27,068 nucleotides of DNA, taken from the NCBI GenBank assembly GCA_024692105.1, contig JAILMZ010000148.1:1-27068 (forward strand). The letters run 5' to 3'. Positions 6,494 to 15,100 of the stretch are shown piece by piece. Under the pieces are notes generated by a model. The model was not told the origin of the DNA and made no database searches. It worked only from the letters and a program-made list of their open reading frames with translations. The position numbers and the translations under genes are program-made. Each line of letters begins with the position of its first letter. Position 1 is the stretch's first letter. The DNA comes from Saccharofermentans sp. (GTDB taxonomy: Bacteria; Bacillota_A; Clostridia; Saccharofermentanales; Saccharofermentanaceae).

Positions 6494-8029
6494 ATGTTTA
6501 TCAACAGACTCAATCAGTTATACAAGCCTGCAAGACTTCTGTACTATGTTGATGCGGACGATGCTGCCGTAAAGGATTTCTACGCCGGCAGGATATGTGA
6601 TGACATCTCTCGAAATGCAAAAGCATACGGCACCTACGACCACCCGGGGCTTTTCTACATTAAGTCTTCAGGGAAAACTGTAATCGGAATAGAATTCCGC
6701 GCGGACGACGAAAACATAGACTACCCGGAAGGCATTGACCATGTTACTTTGGACGGCGCGTTCTTCTATTCGGTGGAGATCGATGACGATATCGATGTCA
6801 GCCTCAAGACCATCAGGGACATGTTCAGGAAGATCGGCGAAGACGACGATGCACACAGGAACTACAGCGACCTGGCATTCGAAAAAGAACCCGAAGTCAT
6901 AAGCATATTCCACAGCGGCAACAAACTGCGCATTCTCTGCAGCATGAAGGTCACAAGCGACAGGGCTCCAGCCGTCATAAATGACGATGCCGAAAGCATA
7001 GACAAGGACTTCCTGTACAAGAAAGCTTTCATCGATCCGATTACAAACCACTACAACTGGAACCACCTTCTCCCCTTCCTCGAGATGCCTATGGATCACG
7101 GGATAAGCGACTATGCGTTCGTTCATTTCGACATCAAGGAGTTCAAGGTCATCAACGAGGTGTACGGCCACATCGCGGCAAACAAGGTCCTCTGCAATGT
7201 CGTCGATGCCATGAACCAATCTGACTTCGTGTATACGAGTGCGAGATGCCACAACGATAATTTCGCGATGATGATAAAGGACATGCCGGAGGACGTGATG
7301 CGTGCGAAGCTCGAGGAGTTTTTCGAGAGTGTGTCGCACATAGAAGACGACCCGAACTACCGCATATACTACAGGTGCGGCGTGGTACCGATGCAGACCG
7401 CGATGCTGTCGTGCAACAGGGTCGCAGATGCCGGCAAGATGGCTCAGGCTTTAGGCACGGACCCCAACAGGACCGAGATCACTTTCTACCGCGACGAGAT
7501 GCAGTACGACAACCAGTGGAGCAACTACCTCAAGGCTTATCTGGATACGGCAATCGCAAACAAAGAGATAACCGTCTATATGCGTGCGCAGACTGACATA
7601 AAGACCGGCAAGGCTGTCGGTGCAGAGACGATGATAAGGTGGAACTTCAAACACAAGACATACCTCTACCCCGGCAAGTTCATCCCCTACCTCGAGCGTG
7701 ACGGTTCCATCGGCAAGATAGAAGATATGGTATTAAGCGAGGTGTGCGCTTTCCTTGCAAGAACGAAGGCTGACCTCCCTGTTACGGTCGGTCTGTCAGT
7801 GTCACGACTCAATAGTGAAATGGTGCGTCATCTGACAAGCATCGCGGATGCGCACGGCATTAGCCGCAGCCTGATAAGTTTTGAACTGACTGCAAGCATG
7901 CCTGTTGAAAACAGCGAACAGCTGGAACTGGTCATAAATGAACTCAAAGCTGCGGGATTTAAGATAGCAGATCCGAACGGAATCTACTCTTACGGGGAGC
8001 CTGTAACCATAGAAGAATTCGAACTGTAA
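6494..8029 (+). CDS. degenerate GGDEF plus truncated EAL protein, probably non-catalytic
   Basis: A 511-residue cytoplasmic protein with a strong GGAGGGG ribosome binding site. Residues 1-165 are an unassigned N-terminal domain. Residues about 173-335 have the GGDEF fold (DIKEFKVINEVYGH), but the active-site loop reads CHNDNF near 252, so cyclase activity is unlikely. Residues about 345-511 match the first two thirds of an EAL domain. The EAL motif is ETM (GAETMIRW near 377), the metal-ligand Asn of the VNLS-like strand is Gly, the TE motif is TA, and DDFG is DPNG near 491. The protein then stops, so the Lys, EGVE and QG motifs are absent. It probably acts as a c-di-GMP or protein receptor, or is decaying. 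Its stop lies 4 bp from the convergent mntP stop. Confidence 0.85.
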   Translation: MFINRLNQLYKPARLLYYVDADDAAVKDFYAGRICDDISRNAKAYGTYDHPGLFYIKSSGKTVIGIEFRADDENIDYPEGIDHVTLDGAFFYSVEIDDDIDVSLKTIRDMFRKIGEDDDAHRNYSDLAFEKEPEVISIFHSGNKLRILCSMKVTSDRAPAVINDDAESIDKDFLYKKAFIDPITNHYNWNHLLPFLEMPMDHGISDYAFVHFDIKEFKVINEVYGHIAANKVLCNVVDAMNQSDFVYTSARCHNDNFAMMIKDMPEDVMRAKLEEFFESVSHIEDDPNYRIYYRCGVVPMQTAMLSCNRVADAGKMAQALGTDPNRTEITFYRDEMQYDNQWSNYLKAYLDTAIANKEITVYMRAQTDIKTGKAVGAETMIRWNFKHKTYLYPGKFIPYLERDGSIGKIEDMVLSEVCAFLARTKADLPVTVGLSVSRLNSEMVRHLTSIADAHGISRSLISFELTASMPVENSEQLELVINELKAAGFKIADPNGIYSYGEPVTIEEFEL

Positions 8030-8033
8030 TGCC

Positions 8034-8639
8034 TTACAGTCCGAAGATACCCCTGACGAATACTTCGATACCGATGAATATGAGTATCGCGCCTCCGATG
8101 ATGGTCGCCGTGCTCGAGAACTTGTTTCCTATCCTCTTGCCGAAAGCCAAACCGACAAAGCATATCGCGAGCGTGACCACGCCGATGATGAGCGCGGATA
8201 AGAGCGCTTCGATGACCGGATAGTCGGCAATGGTAAATCCTACGGAAAGAGCATCAATGGATGTAGCTATGCCCTGCACGATAAGGGCGCTGAAAGTAAG
8301 TTTGGCCGCCTTTTCCTGCTGACCGTCTTTTTCCTTCTTAGTCTGCTTTTTCTCCTGTATACCTTCCAGGATCATCTTGCCTCCGATGAACAGCAGGAGT
8401 ATCAGCGCGATCCACGGGATAAACGCATGGAACGCAGTGAACATCTCGGCAACGGTCTTGACCAGGAACCAGCCTATAAGCGGCATCATCATCTGGAATG
8501 CGGCATATACTCCTGCGATCTTGAGCATACGCCCCTTCTTCATGTCTGTCTCGATAATGCCGTTCGCAACGGATACCGAGAAAGCATCCATGGCAAGGGC
8601 TGCGCCGAGCAGCAGAGAATTGATGATGAGCTGCAACAT
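8034..8639 (-). CDS. mntP: MntP-family manganese exporter
   Basis: A 201-residue, six-helix membrane protein that pumps Mn2+ out of the cell. The two family signature helices are present: LAMDAFSVSVANG with Asp18 and TSIDALSVGF with Asp129. A charged, Lys/Glu/Gln-rich cytoplasmic loop (about 93-113) links the two three-helix halves, as in the family. Length matches the usual 185-200 residues with a slightly long loop. The ribosome binding site is weak, with only GTAGG in a usable position. The gene is divergent from the CPBP operon and convergent with the GGDEF-EAL gene. In many bacteria mntP follows a yybP-ykoY riboswitch; its short leader here shows none, although one exists at 1901-1999 ahead of the ABC exporter. 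Confidence 0.93.
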   Translation of the reverse strand: MLQLIINSLLLGAALAMDAFSVSVANGIIETDMKKGRMLKIAGVYAAFQMMMPLIGWFLVKTVAEMFTAFHAFIPWIALILLLFIGGKMILEGIQEKKQTKKEKDGQQEKAAKLTFSALIVQGIATSIDALSVGFTIADYPVIEALLSALIIGVVTLAICFVGLAFGKRIGNKFSSTATIIGGAILIFIGIEVFVRGIFGL

Positions 8640-8680
8640 ATATAAAACCTACTATCCTTATTTATGCATAAACGCCACCC

Positions 8681-8686
8681 ATTATA
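8681..8686 (-). promoter_or_regulatory. possible -10 element for mntP
   Basis: On the minus strand a perfect TATAAT lies 42 bp before the mntP start. No good -35 is visible at 16-18 bp; that region overlaps the -35 box of the divergent CPBP operon promoter. Confidence 0.4.
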
Positions 8687-8703
8687 CACCCGTTCGAAAA
8701 CGC

Positions 8704-8732
8704 TTGACACGCACACCGGGAGCGTGTATAGT
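8704..8732 (+). promoter_or_regulatory. strong sigma-A promoter of the CPBP-GntR operon
   Basis: TTGACA at 8704-8709, exactly 17 bp, TATAGT at 8727-8732. Transcription would start within the operator palindrome that begins at 8732. Confidence 0.88.
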
Positions 8733-8756
8733 TTGTATTACAAGCACTAATACAAA
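8732..8756 (+). promoter_or_regulatory. GntR (YtrA-type) operator palindrome
   Basis: TTTGTATTA (8732-8740), 7-nt gap, TAATACAAA (8748-8756): a perfect 9-bp inverted repeat that begins at the last base of the -10 box and spans the start site. YtrA-family regulators bind such spaced dyads and repress their own operons. The regulator encoded at 9718 is the obvious ligand; binding here would block transcription start. Confidence 0.8.
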
Positions 8757-8791
8757 GCATACAACGTGCTTGCATGGGAAAGAGGTTAGAT

Positions 8792-9721
8792 ATGGATAAG
8801 AAGAAAGTAATCAAATATGTGATCATCACCTTTGTGATCTCATGGACTCTGCAGATCGCAGGTGCACTCTACATGGTAAACAACCCCGGACAGACAGGCA
8901 TTATGGTGTTCCAGGCAAGTATGGCGATCTGTATGTTCGGCCCGTTCGTAGCGGCATGGATCGCGAACGGCACTCTCAAGGGTATGGGCTGGAAGCCGAA
9001 GTTCAAGGGCAATATCGGCTGGCTCGTCTTCGCAGCATATGGAATTATCCCCCTGACGGCGATCGGCGGCGCGCTGTATTACCTGATCTTCCCCGGCATG
9101 TTCGATGCTTCGTTATCTTACGTGATCGCACAGAATGCTGCGGCAGGCGTTGATTTCGAAGCGAAAATGGCAGAGTCTGGAATGACGATGCAGATGTATA
9201 TGATCATCACCATGGCATCTCTCGTCGTCACTCCGTTCATCAACATCATCACGGCGATCGGCGAAGAGACCGGCTGGAGAGGTTTCCTCTACCCTGAGCT
9301 CGGCAAGAGCTTCGGCAAGGCAAAGACTTGGATCATCGGTGGCATCATCTGGGCGGCATTCCACTTCCCCGCAATGCTCATCGGCGGATACGAGTACGGC
9401 AAGGATTACATCGGCGCACCTTGGCTCGGACTCATCGTTTTCACGGTCGTAGTAATCGCTTACGGCGTGCTCGAGGAGATCGTATATGATAAGACAAAGT
9501 GCATCTGGTATCCCGCGCTGCTCCACGGTTCGCTCAACGCAGCACTGACGATACCGCAGATATTCGCAAACGCAGAGAGATCCGACATACTCGATAAGTA
9601 TGCTTTCTGCGGCCCCATCGGAACCGGCCTGCTAGTCTCTGCACCCATCATCGTATGCGCGGTCATCATGGGCGTGGCAGAAGTCCGCAAGGCCGGCAAA
9701 ACAAAGGAGGTACCGGCATGA
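8792..9721 (+). CDS. CPBP-family intramembrane metalloprotease
   Basis: A 309-residue polytopic membrane protein of the CPBP (CAAX protease / bacteriocin processing) family. Motif 1, EETGWRGFLYPEL, is at about residue 157 and supplies the catalytic Glu pair and Arg. Motif 2, FHFP, is near 190 and motif 3, HGSLNA, near 245; their His residues complete the metal site, so the enzyme looks intact. Eight or so hydrophobic helices surround these motifs. The start at 8792 is set by GAGG at 8782-8785; the in-frame ATG at 8774 lies before that site. It is the first gene of an operon whose second gene, the GntR regulator, overlaps its stop by 4 bp. Family members act in bacteriocin maturation or immunity and in processing of membrane proteins; the target here is unknown. 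Confidence 0.9.
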   Translation: MDKKKVIKYVIITFVISWTLQIAGALYMVNNPGQTGIMVFQASMAICMFGPFVAAWIANGTLKGMGWKPKFKGNIGWLVFAAYGIIPLTAIGGALYYLIFPGMFDASLSYVIAQNAAAGVDFEAKMAESGMTMQMYMIITMASLVVTPFINIITAIGEETGWRGFLYPELGKSFGKAKTWIIGGIIWAAFHFPAMLIGGYEYGKDYIGAPWLGLIVFTVVVIAYGVLEEIVYDKTKCIWYPALLHGSLNAALTIPQIFANAERSDILDKYAFCGPIGTGLLVSAPIIVCAVIMGVAEVRKAGKTKEVPA

Positions 9722-10077
9722 TCATAAAGATAGACGAATACTCTGATGTGCCTATCTACATGCAGATCAGAAACCAGATAGTAATGGGCATCTCTTCGGG
9801 CGAACTTAGTCCCGGAGAACAACTCCCGACGGTAAGGGCGCTCGCTCTCGAGATCGGTATCAACACCATGACGGTCAGCAAGACTTACCAGCTCTTAAAA
9901 CAGGAAGGCTACATCATGACTGACCGCAAGAACGGCGCCCGCGTACGCGAGAACATCGCACAGAGCGGAGTGATGTCCGCGGAGAACAAGAACGAACTCC
10001 GGCGCATCGTCTCGGAAGCAAGGCTCTCGGGCGTAGCTAAGGACGAACTTAAGAAACTCATCGACGAGTTTTATTGA
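9718..10077 (+). CDS. GntR-family transcriptional regulator, YtrA subfamily
   Basis: A 119-residue repressor. Residues about 10-75 form the GntR winged helix (PIYMQIRNQIVMGISSGEL, then LPTVRALALEIGINTMTVSK and a wing with DRKNGARV). Only a short helical tail of about 40 residues follows, the hallmark of the YtrA subfamily, which lacks a ligand domain and dimerises through this tail. The start overlaps the CPBP stop (ATGA) and is preceded by AAAGGAGG. The operator is very likely the palindrome at 8732-8756 in its own promoter, giving negative autoregulation. Members usually sit with ABC transporters or membrane proteins and respond to envelope-active compounds; the inducer is unknown. Confidence 0.93.
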   Translation: MIIKIDEYSDVPIYMQIRNQIVMGISSGELSPGEQLPTVRALALEIGINTMTVSKTYQLLKQEGYIMTDRKNGARVRENIAQSGVMSAENKNELRRIVSEARLSGVAKDELKKLIDEFY

Positions 10078-10097
10078 AGGGATTGGAGGGATTAGAT

Positions 10098-11210
10098 ATG
10101 ACATGGATTATTAAACTGATATTATTCATCTGCATTGTACCTACAGTACTCCTTATGTTTGCAATGACATTTCCTGCATCACCGGAGAAAAAGAAGATGA
10201 TCTTCGGCGTTAGGAATAACCCGAAGTTCTTCGAAGGCGACACGGCAAAGAAAACAAAGGACATAATCGCATCCTGCCGCAAGGGCGGACTTATCATCAC
10301 GGTACTCATCTGCCTGGCAAGCATAGTGCTTCTCATCCTCCCTGCCAACGGCGTGACAATGGTTGCTTGGATAGTGCTTGTTTTCGCGACGTTCCTGGTG
10401 ACAGTGCCTTATGCCAAGGGCAACACGGAACTTAAGGACCTCAAGAAAGAACTCGGTATCACCAAGTCCGGCGTGGTCTATACGGACCTTACGAACGCAA
10501 ATGTCGTTCACAGCCTTAAGATGTCCTGGATCATCCTCCCCAACGCAATCGCTCTGGCAGGAACCATCGGCGCGCTTCTTATCGACCTGGGCGTTACCGG
10601 CATTACGCCTGCCGCTGAGAAATACGCACTCACGGCAATGAGCCTGTCGTTCCTGTTCCTGGCAGTCCTGATCGTACCTTTAGCTGCAATGATGGACAAC
10701 GCACGCAACATGGTCATCTCCAGGGACAGCAACATCAACGCCAACTACAGCAGGGCAAAGAAGAAGACCTGGGCAGACCTCTTTACGGCAATGAGCTGGG
10801 CAAACGCTCTCTTCCTCATCGGCTTTGCGATCCTTCTGGTGTTCGTATGCAATGACATCATAATGCTCTGCGGATTGCTCGCATACATGTTCATCATCAT
10901 TACGATCGTTGCCATCGGCGTCTATAACCAGAAAGCCGTCGAGAAGAGATATGACCGCGATACGGAGCTCGATCTCCAGGACGACGACGATTACTGGGTA
11001 TTCGGAATGTTCTACAATAACCCGAATGATACCCGTCTTAACGTCGAGAAGAGATTAGGCTACGGCGGAACCGTCAACATCGCTCACCCCGCAGGCAAGG
11101 CTATCATGATTGCATTGCTCCTTTTGGTAGTTGTCTCGATAGTAGTGATCATCTGGATGGCAGCTACAGGCCAGATCGATGAGACAAACATCATAAATAC
11201 ACCCTGGTAA
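10098..11210 (+). CDS. polytopic membrane protein with a C-terminal DUF5808-like region
   Basis: A 370-residue membrane protein, third gene of the GntR-controlled operon. The start at 10098 is set by GGAGGG at 10085-10090; an upstream in-frame ATG at 10074 overlaps the regulator stop and is less likely. Hydrophobic helices lie near residues 4-24, 60-80, 85-105, 138-160, 175-197, 235-255, 258-280 and 340-365. Between them, VPYAKGNTELKDLKKELG (near 108-125) and the C-terminal YWVFGMFYNNPNDTRLNVEK (near 300) match the pattern I remember for DUF5808 proteins, which often accompany YtrA-like regulators. The biochemical function of that family is unknown; a part in envelope stress or peptide resistance is inferred only from neighbours. 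Confidence 0.78.
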   Translation: MTWIIKLILFICIVPTVLLMFAMTFPASPEKKKMIFGVRNNPKFFEGDTAKKTKDIIASCRKGGLIITVLICLASIVLLILPANGVTMVAWIVLVFATFLVTVPYAKGNTELKDLKKELGITKSGVVYTDLTNANVVHSLKMSWIILPNAIALAGTIGALLIDLGVTGITPAAEKYALTAMSLSFLFLAVLIVPLAAMMDNARNMVISRDSNINANYSRAKKKTWADLFTAMSWANALFLIGFAILLVFVCNDIIMLCGLLAYMFIIITIVAIGVYNQKAVEKRYDRDTELDLQDDDDYWVFGMFYNNPNDTRLNVEKRLGYGGTVNIAHPAGKAIMIALLLLVVVSIVVIIWMAATGQIDETNIINTPW

Positions 11211-11242
11211 GAGGGTTGTAACACTGTTACATTACCGCGGGA

Positions 11243-12118
11243 TCAGTTGTCGGGATTGCTCTTGCGGTCAGGAATGACAAAATCAGGATGCTCACCCAGC
11301 CATGCCGTCTGAGGCATGCAGGTGAGCATTAACATGTCATCTTCCGTAAGCTCGAAATCAAACACCTCGAGGTTCGCCTTCATATGTTCTGCCGAGGACG
11401 CCTTGGGGATGGGAAGTATTCCCTTCTGCAGCAGGAACCTGAGATTGATCTGCTGGACGCTCTTGCCATACTTGGCAGCCAGGCGGACCAGGATGGAATT
11501 GCCTATCGTGGCGTTCTCCCTTCCCCTGCCGAGCGGGCTCCAAGCCATCGGAAGTACGTCGTTATCCTTGCAGAAAGCCACTGCCGCTTCCTGGGAGTAC
11601 CCCGGATGCAGTTCCATCTGATCGACAACAGGCTTTATCCTGCAATTATCAAGGATATTCTTAAGGTGATGAGGCAGGAAATTACTGAGTCCCAGCCTTC
11701 GTACAAGGCCCTGATCCACCATCTCTTCCATCGCACGCCATGTCTCGATGTCTAATTCCTTCCAGTTCTCATCATCTGCACCGGTCTGTCTCGGCCAGTG
11801 CATCATATAGATATCGAGGTAATCTGTACCTAGACGGTCAAGAGACTTGGCCAGCGCGGTCTTCGCGTTGTCATATCCCATCTCGTCTATCCAGAGTTTG
11901 GTCTCGATGATGACGTCAGTTCTGGCGATCCCGCTCTCTTTTATGGCAGCTCCGAGAGATCTCTCTGTCTCGTACAATGATGCTGTATCAAAGAATCTAT
12001 AGCCGCACTCGATGGCCTTGAGGATCGAAGCTTTGTTGTCTTTGAACTCCTCATTGTAGGTGCCAAAACCGATCTGCGGCAGCTTGGAGCCGTCGTTCAA
12101 CACATAGAATCCCGACAT
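11243..12118 (-). CDS. aldo/keto reductase family oxidoreductase
   Basis: A 291-residue NADPH-dependent carbonyl reductase of the AKR superfamily (alpha/beta barrel). The catalytic tetrad is complete: Asp44 (FFDTASLY), Tyr49, Lys74 (ETKLW) and His107 (MMHWP). The GFGTYN strand at 17-22 and the C-terminal cofactor part (PIPKASSAEHMKANLEVFDFELTEDD, about 240-268) match the family. It probably reduces small aldehydes or ketones in the cytosol; the substrate cannot be predicted. AAGGGGG precedes the ATG and lies in the 22-bp gap after the large GGDEF/EAL gene, so the two are probably cotranscribed. It is convergent with the DUF5808-like gene, 32 bp away, with no strong terminator between. Confidence 0.93.
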   Translation of the reverse strand: MSGFYVLNDGSKLPQIGFGTYNEEFKDNKASILKAIECGYRFFDTASLYETERSLGAAIKESGIARTDVIIETKLWIDEMGYDNAKTALAKSLDRLGTDYLDIYMMHWPRQTGADDENWKELDIETWRAMEEMVDQGLVRRLGLSNFLPHHLKNILDNCRIKPVVDQMELHPGYSQEAAVAFCKDNDVLPMAWSPLGRGRENATIGNSILVRLAAKYGKSVQQINLRFLLQKGILPIPKASSAEHMKANLEVFDFELTEDDMLMLTCMPQTAWLGEHPDFVIPDRKSNPDN

Positions 12119-12140
12119 GGATTATCCCCCTTGAATGTCG

Positions 12141-15100
12141 TCAGTTCTGCTTAACCTCAGTCTCAGTATCCCACTCGGAGAACGCGCTCAGTTCAAGCGG
12201 CTTCGCGTAATAGTAGCCCTGGAAACTCTCAACATTGAACTGCTGCAGGATATCTCTCATGCCCGCAGTCTCGATGCCTTCCACGCAGACTTTCGCGCCA
12301 AAGAGCTTTGCAAGTCCCGTGAAGTGCTTGATGAGTTCGCGTTCAAGCTCACTCTCTTCGATCTTCTTGACGAAGCCCTGATCGATCTTGATGATATCGA
12401 ACGGCAGTTCCTTGACGATCTCCATTGAAGAGAAGCCCGTGCCGAAATCATCGAGCGCTATCAATATACCTCTCGACTTAAGTTTTGCGGCTACATTCCT
12501 CAAGAGCTTGATATCAAGCAGTTTGCAGCGCTCTGTTATCTCGAAGCAGAGGTGTTCTGCCGGATAATCGAGTTCGTTTATGATGCGGTAGACCATATCC
12601 ACAAAGTCCGGTTTCTCGATCTGCGTATAAGACAGATTGATGTTCATGACAAAGTCCGGATGGTCCTTGAGAATCTTCTTTGCTGCGATGACCGCTTCCT
12701 TGATTATCCATTCGCCGAGTTCGGGGAACAGCGGATCGGTCTCGAGCATCGGCAGGAACTGGTCAGGCGGAACGACGCCGTATGTATCGTTCTTCCATCT
12801 GAGCAGCGCCTCTGCCGATATCAGCTTCTCAGTCATAGCATCAACGACAGGCTGGAACAACAGATAAAAGCCTCTGTAGCCGTGCATGATGGATCCGCGG
12901 ATCTCGTGGAGCTTCTCCAGTCTGTACTTGTTATTCTCGTTAAGATCGTTCATGAAGGATACAAGGTCACCCTGCTGGCGCGTCTTTGACTCGGCATATG
13001 CGAAGTTCAGGCACGCATACACCGTCTGTGAATCGACGTCGAAGTGATCCATCTTAAGCGCACCGCCGTTGACTTCTAGCAGTATCCTCTTATCATCGAC
13101 CTGGAACGATTCGCGGAAGTAATTACGGAATCTGTTGTATCTCGCCTCGATATCGTCAAATGACAGAGTATTGGTAATAACGGCAAACTTCGTTCCGTCA
13201 ATTCTGTAGCACGTGCCGCTGTTACCGGTCGTCTCGAAGACCTTCCTTGCAAACAGCTGCAGAACGCGGTTGCCGAAGTGATAACCATACACCTCGTTGA
13301 TCTCCGAGAACTTGCTGATACCGACGATAAGGATATGTGCTGCGGCCTGTCTGTTGATCCAGGCGTCGAGGTCATCAAAGAATCCGTACTGGTTCCTAAG
13401 ACCGGTAAGTGTGTCGATGTGTCCCTGCGTGCTGTGATTGCGGATCGTACCGACGAAGTAGTCAGGTTCTCCGGTCAGATCTCTGATAACGAGACCGCGG
13501 CATGTGCACACGTCGTAACCGCCGTCTGCTCTTCTGGCACGGTACTGCATATCGTGACCGAAAGTGTTTCCGGAAAAAATATCATCTATGCCTTTGTGAT
13601 AAGCCTCGCGGTCATCGGGATGGATATGGTTCTCCCAGATATCGCCGGCGCCGTACATATACTCCGAAGGAAGATTGTACTTATCAACGCAGTTCTTGGA
13701 CCATCTGGAGAAGTCATACTTCATATCGCAAAGATATACATAAGTGCCTTCTGCGACCAAATCGTATGATTTGAAGAGCGTATCAAGGAGTTTCTTTCTG
13801 TCATCGGTGATCTTCTTCACGACAGCAGTCTCCTTGAGAGTGCGTGTCTCCCTAAGGAATTTCTGTTCTTTCAGGCGTGTCTTATCACCATACATACGCT
13901 CGTCAGCGCGCTCGAAAACATCATCCACATTAGTATCAGAGTCCTTCTGGTAATCAGCCACGCCTATAGCGACGACAGGACCGGAACCCATTCTCAGATT
14001 GTCTTCGACCTGTCTTCTGAATGTCGCGACAAGTTCTTCTTTGTCCGCATACTCAGCACCCTTGAAGACAACGGCAAATTCATCGCCGCCGACCCTGAAT
14101 ACCGGGCTGTGGGCGAAGACCTGGCAGATAAGCTTACATGCAGCCTTGATGTAGTCATCACCTGCTTTGTGACCCTGGGTATCGTTGATGACCTTAAGGT
14201 CGTTAAGATCACATACGGCAAAGCCGAACGGCTCATCTCTCTTCTCGTCGATGATGGTCTGGAATTTTTTCTCGTATTCCTGGAAAGCAGTCTTGTTCCT
14301 GGTTCCTGTAAGGCTGTCTTTTCTGGCCATCTCGTTAGCCATGTTAAGAGCCTGCAGGTGTTCCTTTTCCCTCTTGACGACCTCATCCCTGTCCTCGACA
14401 CAGATTATGAAGTGTGTCCTATCCGAAGACCATGTTACCGTCATTCTTGTAAATTTGGGTTCTTCATTGCCGACAACCATTCGGTAATCCTGGATAAGCT
14501 GTCTGTTATTCTCGAGCTGCGATATGAGATTATCCTTATCAATGAATAACTTCAGACGCTCTCTGTCTTCAGGATGGATGATCCTCTCCGCATTCGTCTT
14601 GGCAACACTGAAGAAATCCTTGCCTTCCTCGGAGATCTCGAGTTCGCCATAGAGCTTTTGCGTAGCGAATTCCATGTAGTATTCAGTCTCGACATTAACA
14701 TAGTAGATCAGGTCATACTGACCTGCGAGACTCTCTGCGATCTGTGTATAAGTGATACTCTTCTGCTTGGTCTCAGCAAGTTCAAGCCTTGCCTTTACTT
14801 CGTCATCGATATTCTCGATACAAACGATGATATGCTTCTTATCGCTTGCCATGATCTCGGTATGCCTGATATGTCTGACCTCACCGCCTACAACAAGACG
14901 GTAAGCGATAGAATAAGAATTCCTGTGCTTCAGATTCTTCAGCATCGCATCCTTATAATGAATGGCAATAACCTGTTCCTGATCCTCAGGATGAACGTGC
15001 ATCTTAATGCTTCTTCTGCTATCGGCAAAAAAATCACTACCTGTTGCCGGCACGTTGAGCTTTTTGTAAGCATCGGTAGATGAGATCTCCACATACTTAT

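Noticed and set aside
8640..8791. A second manganese riboswitch upstream of mntP
   Set aside because: The conserved GGGAGTAGC and GCGAGAC blocks are absent from the minus strand of this gap, which is also too short.
11217..11231. TGTAAC/GTTACA hairpin as terminator between convergent genes
   Set aside because: The stem is only 6 bp with a 3-nt loop and no T run on either strand.
14070..14130. Product-inhibition site (RxxD) before the GGDEF motif of the multi-PAS protein
   Set aside because: The position reads FAHS; neither the Arg nor the Asp is present.
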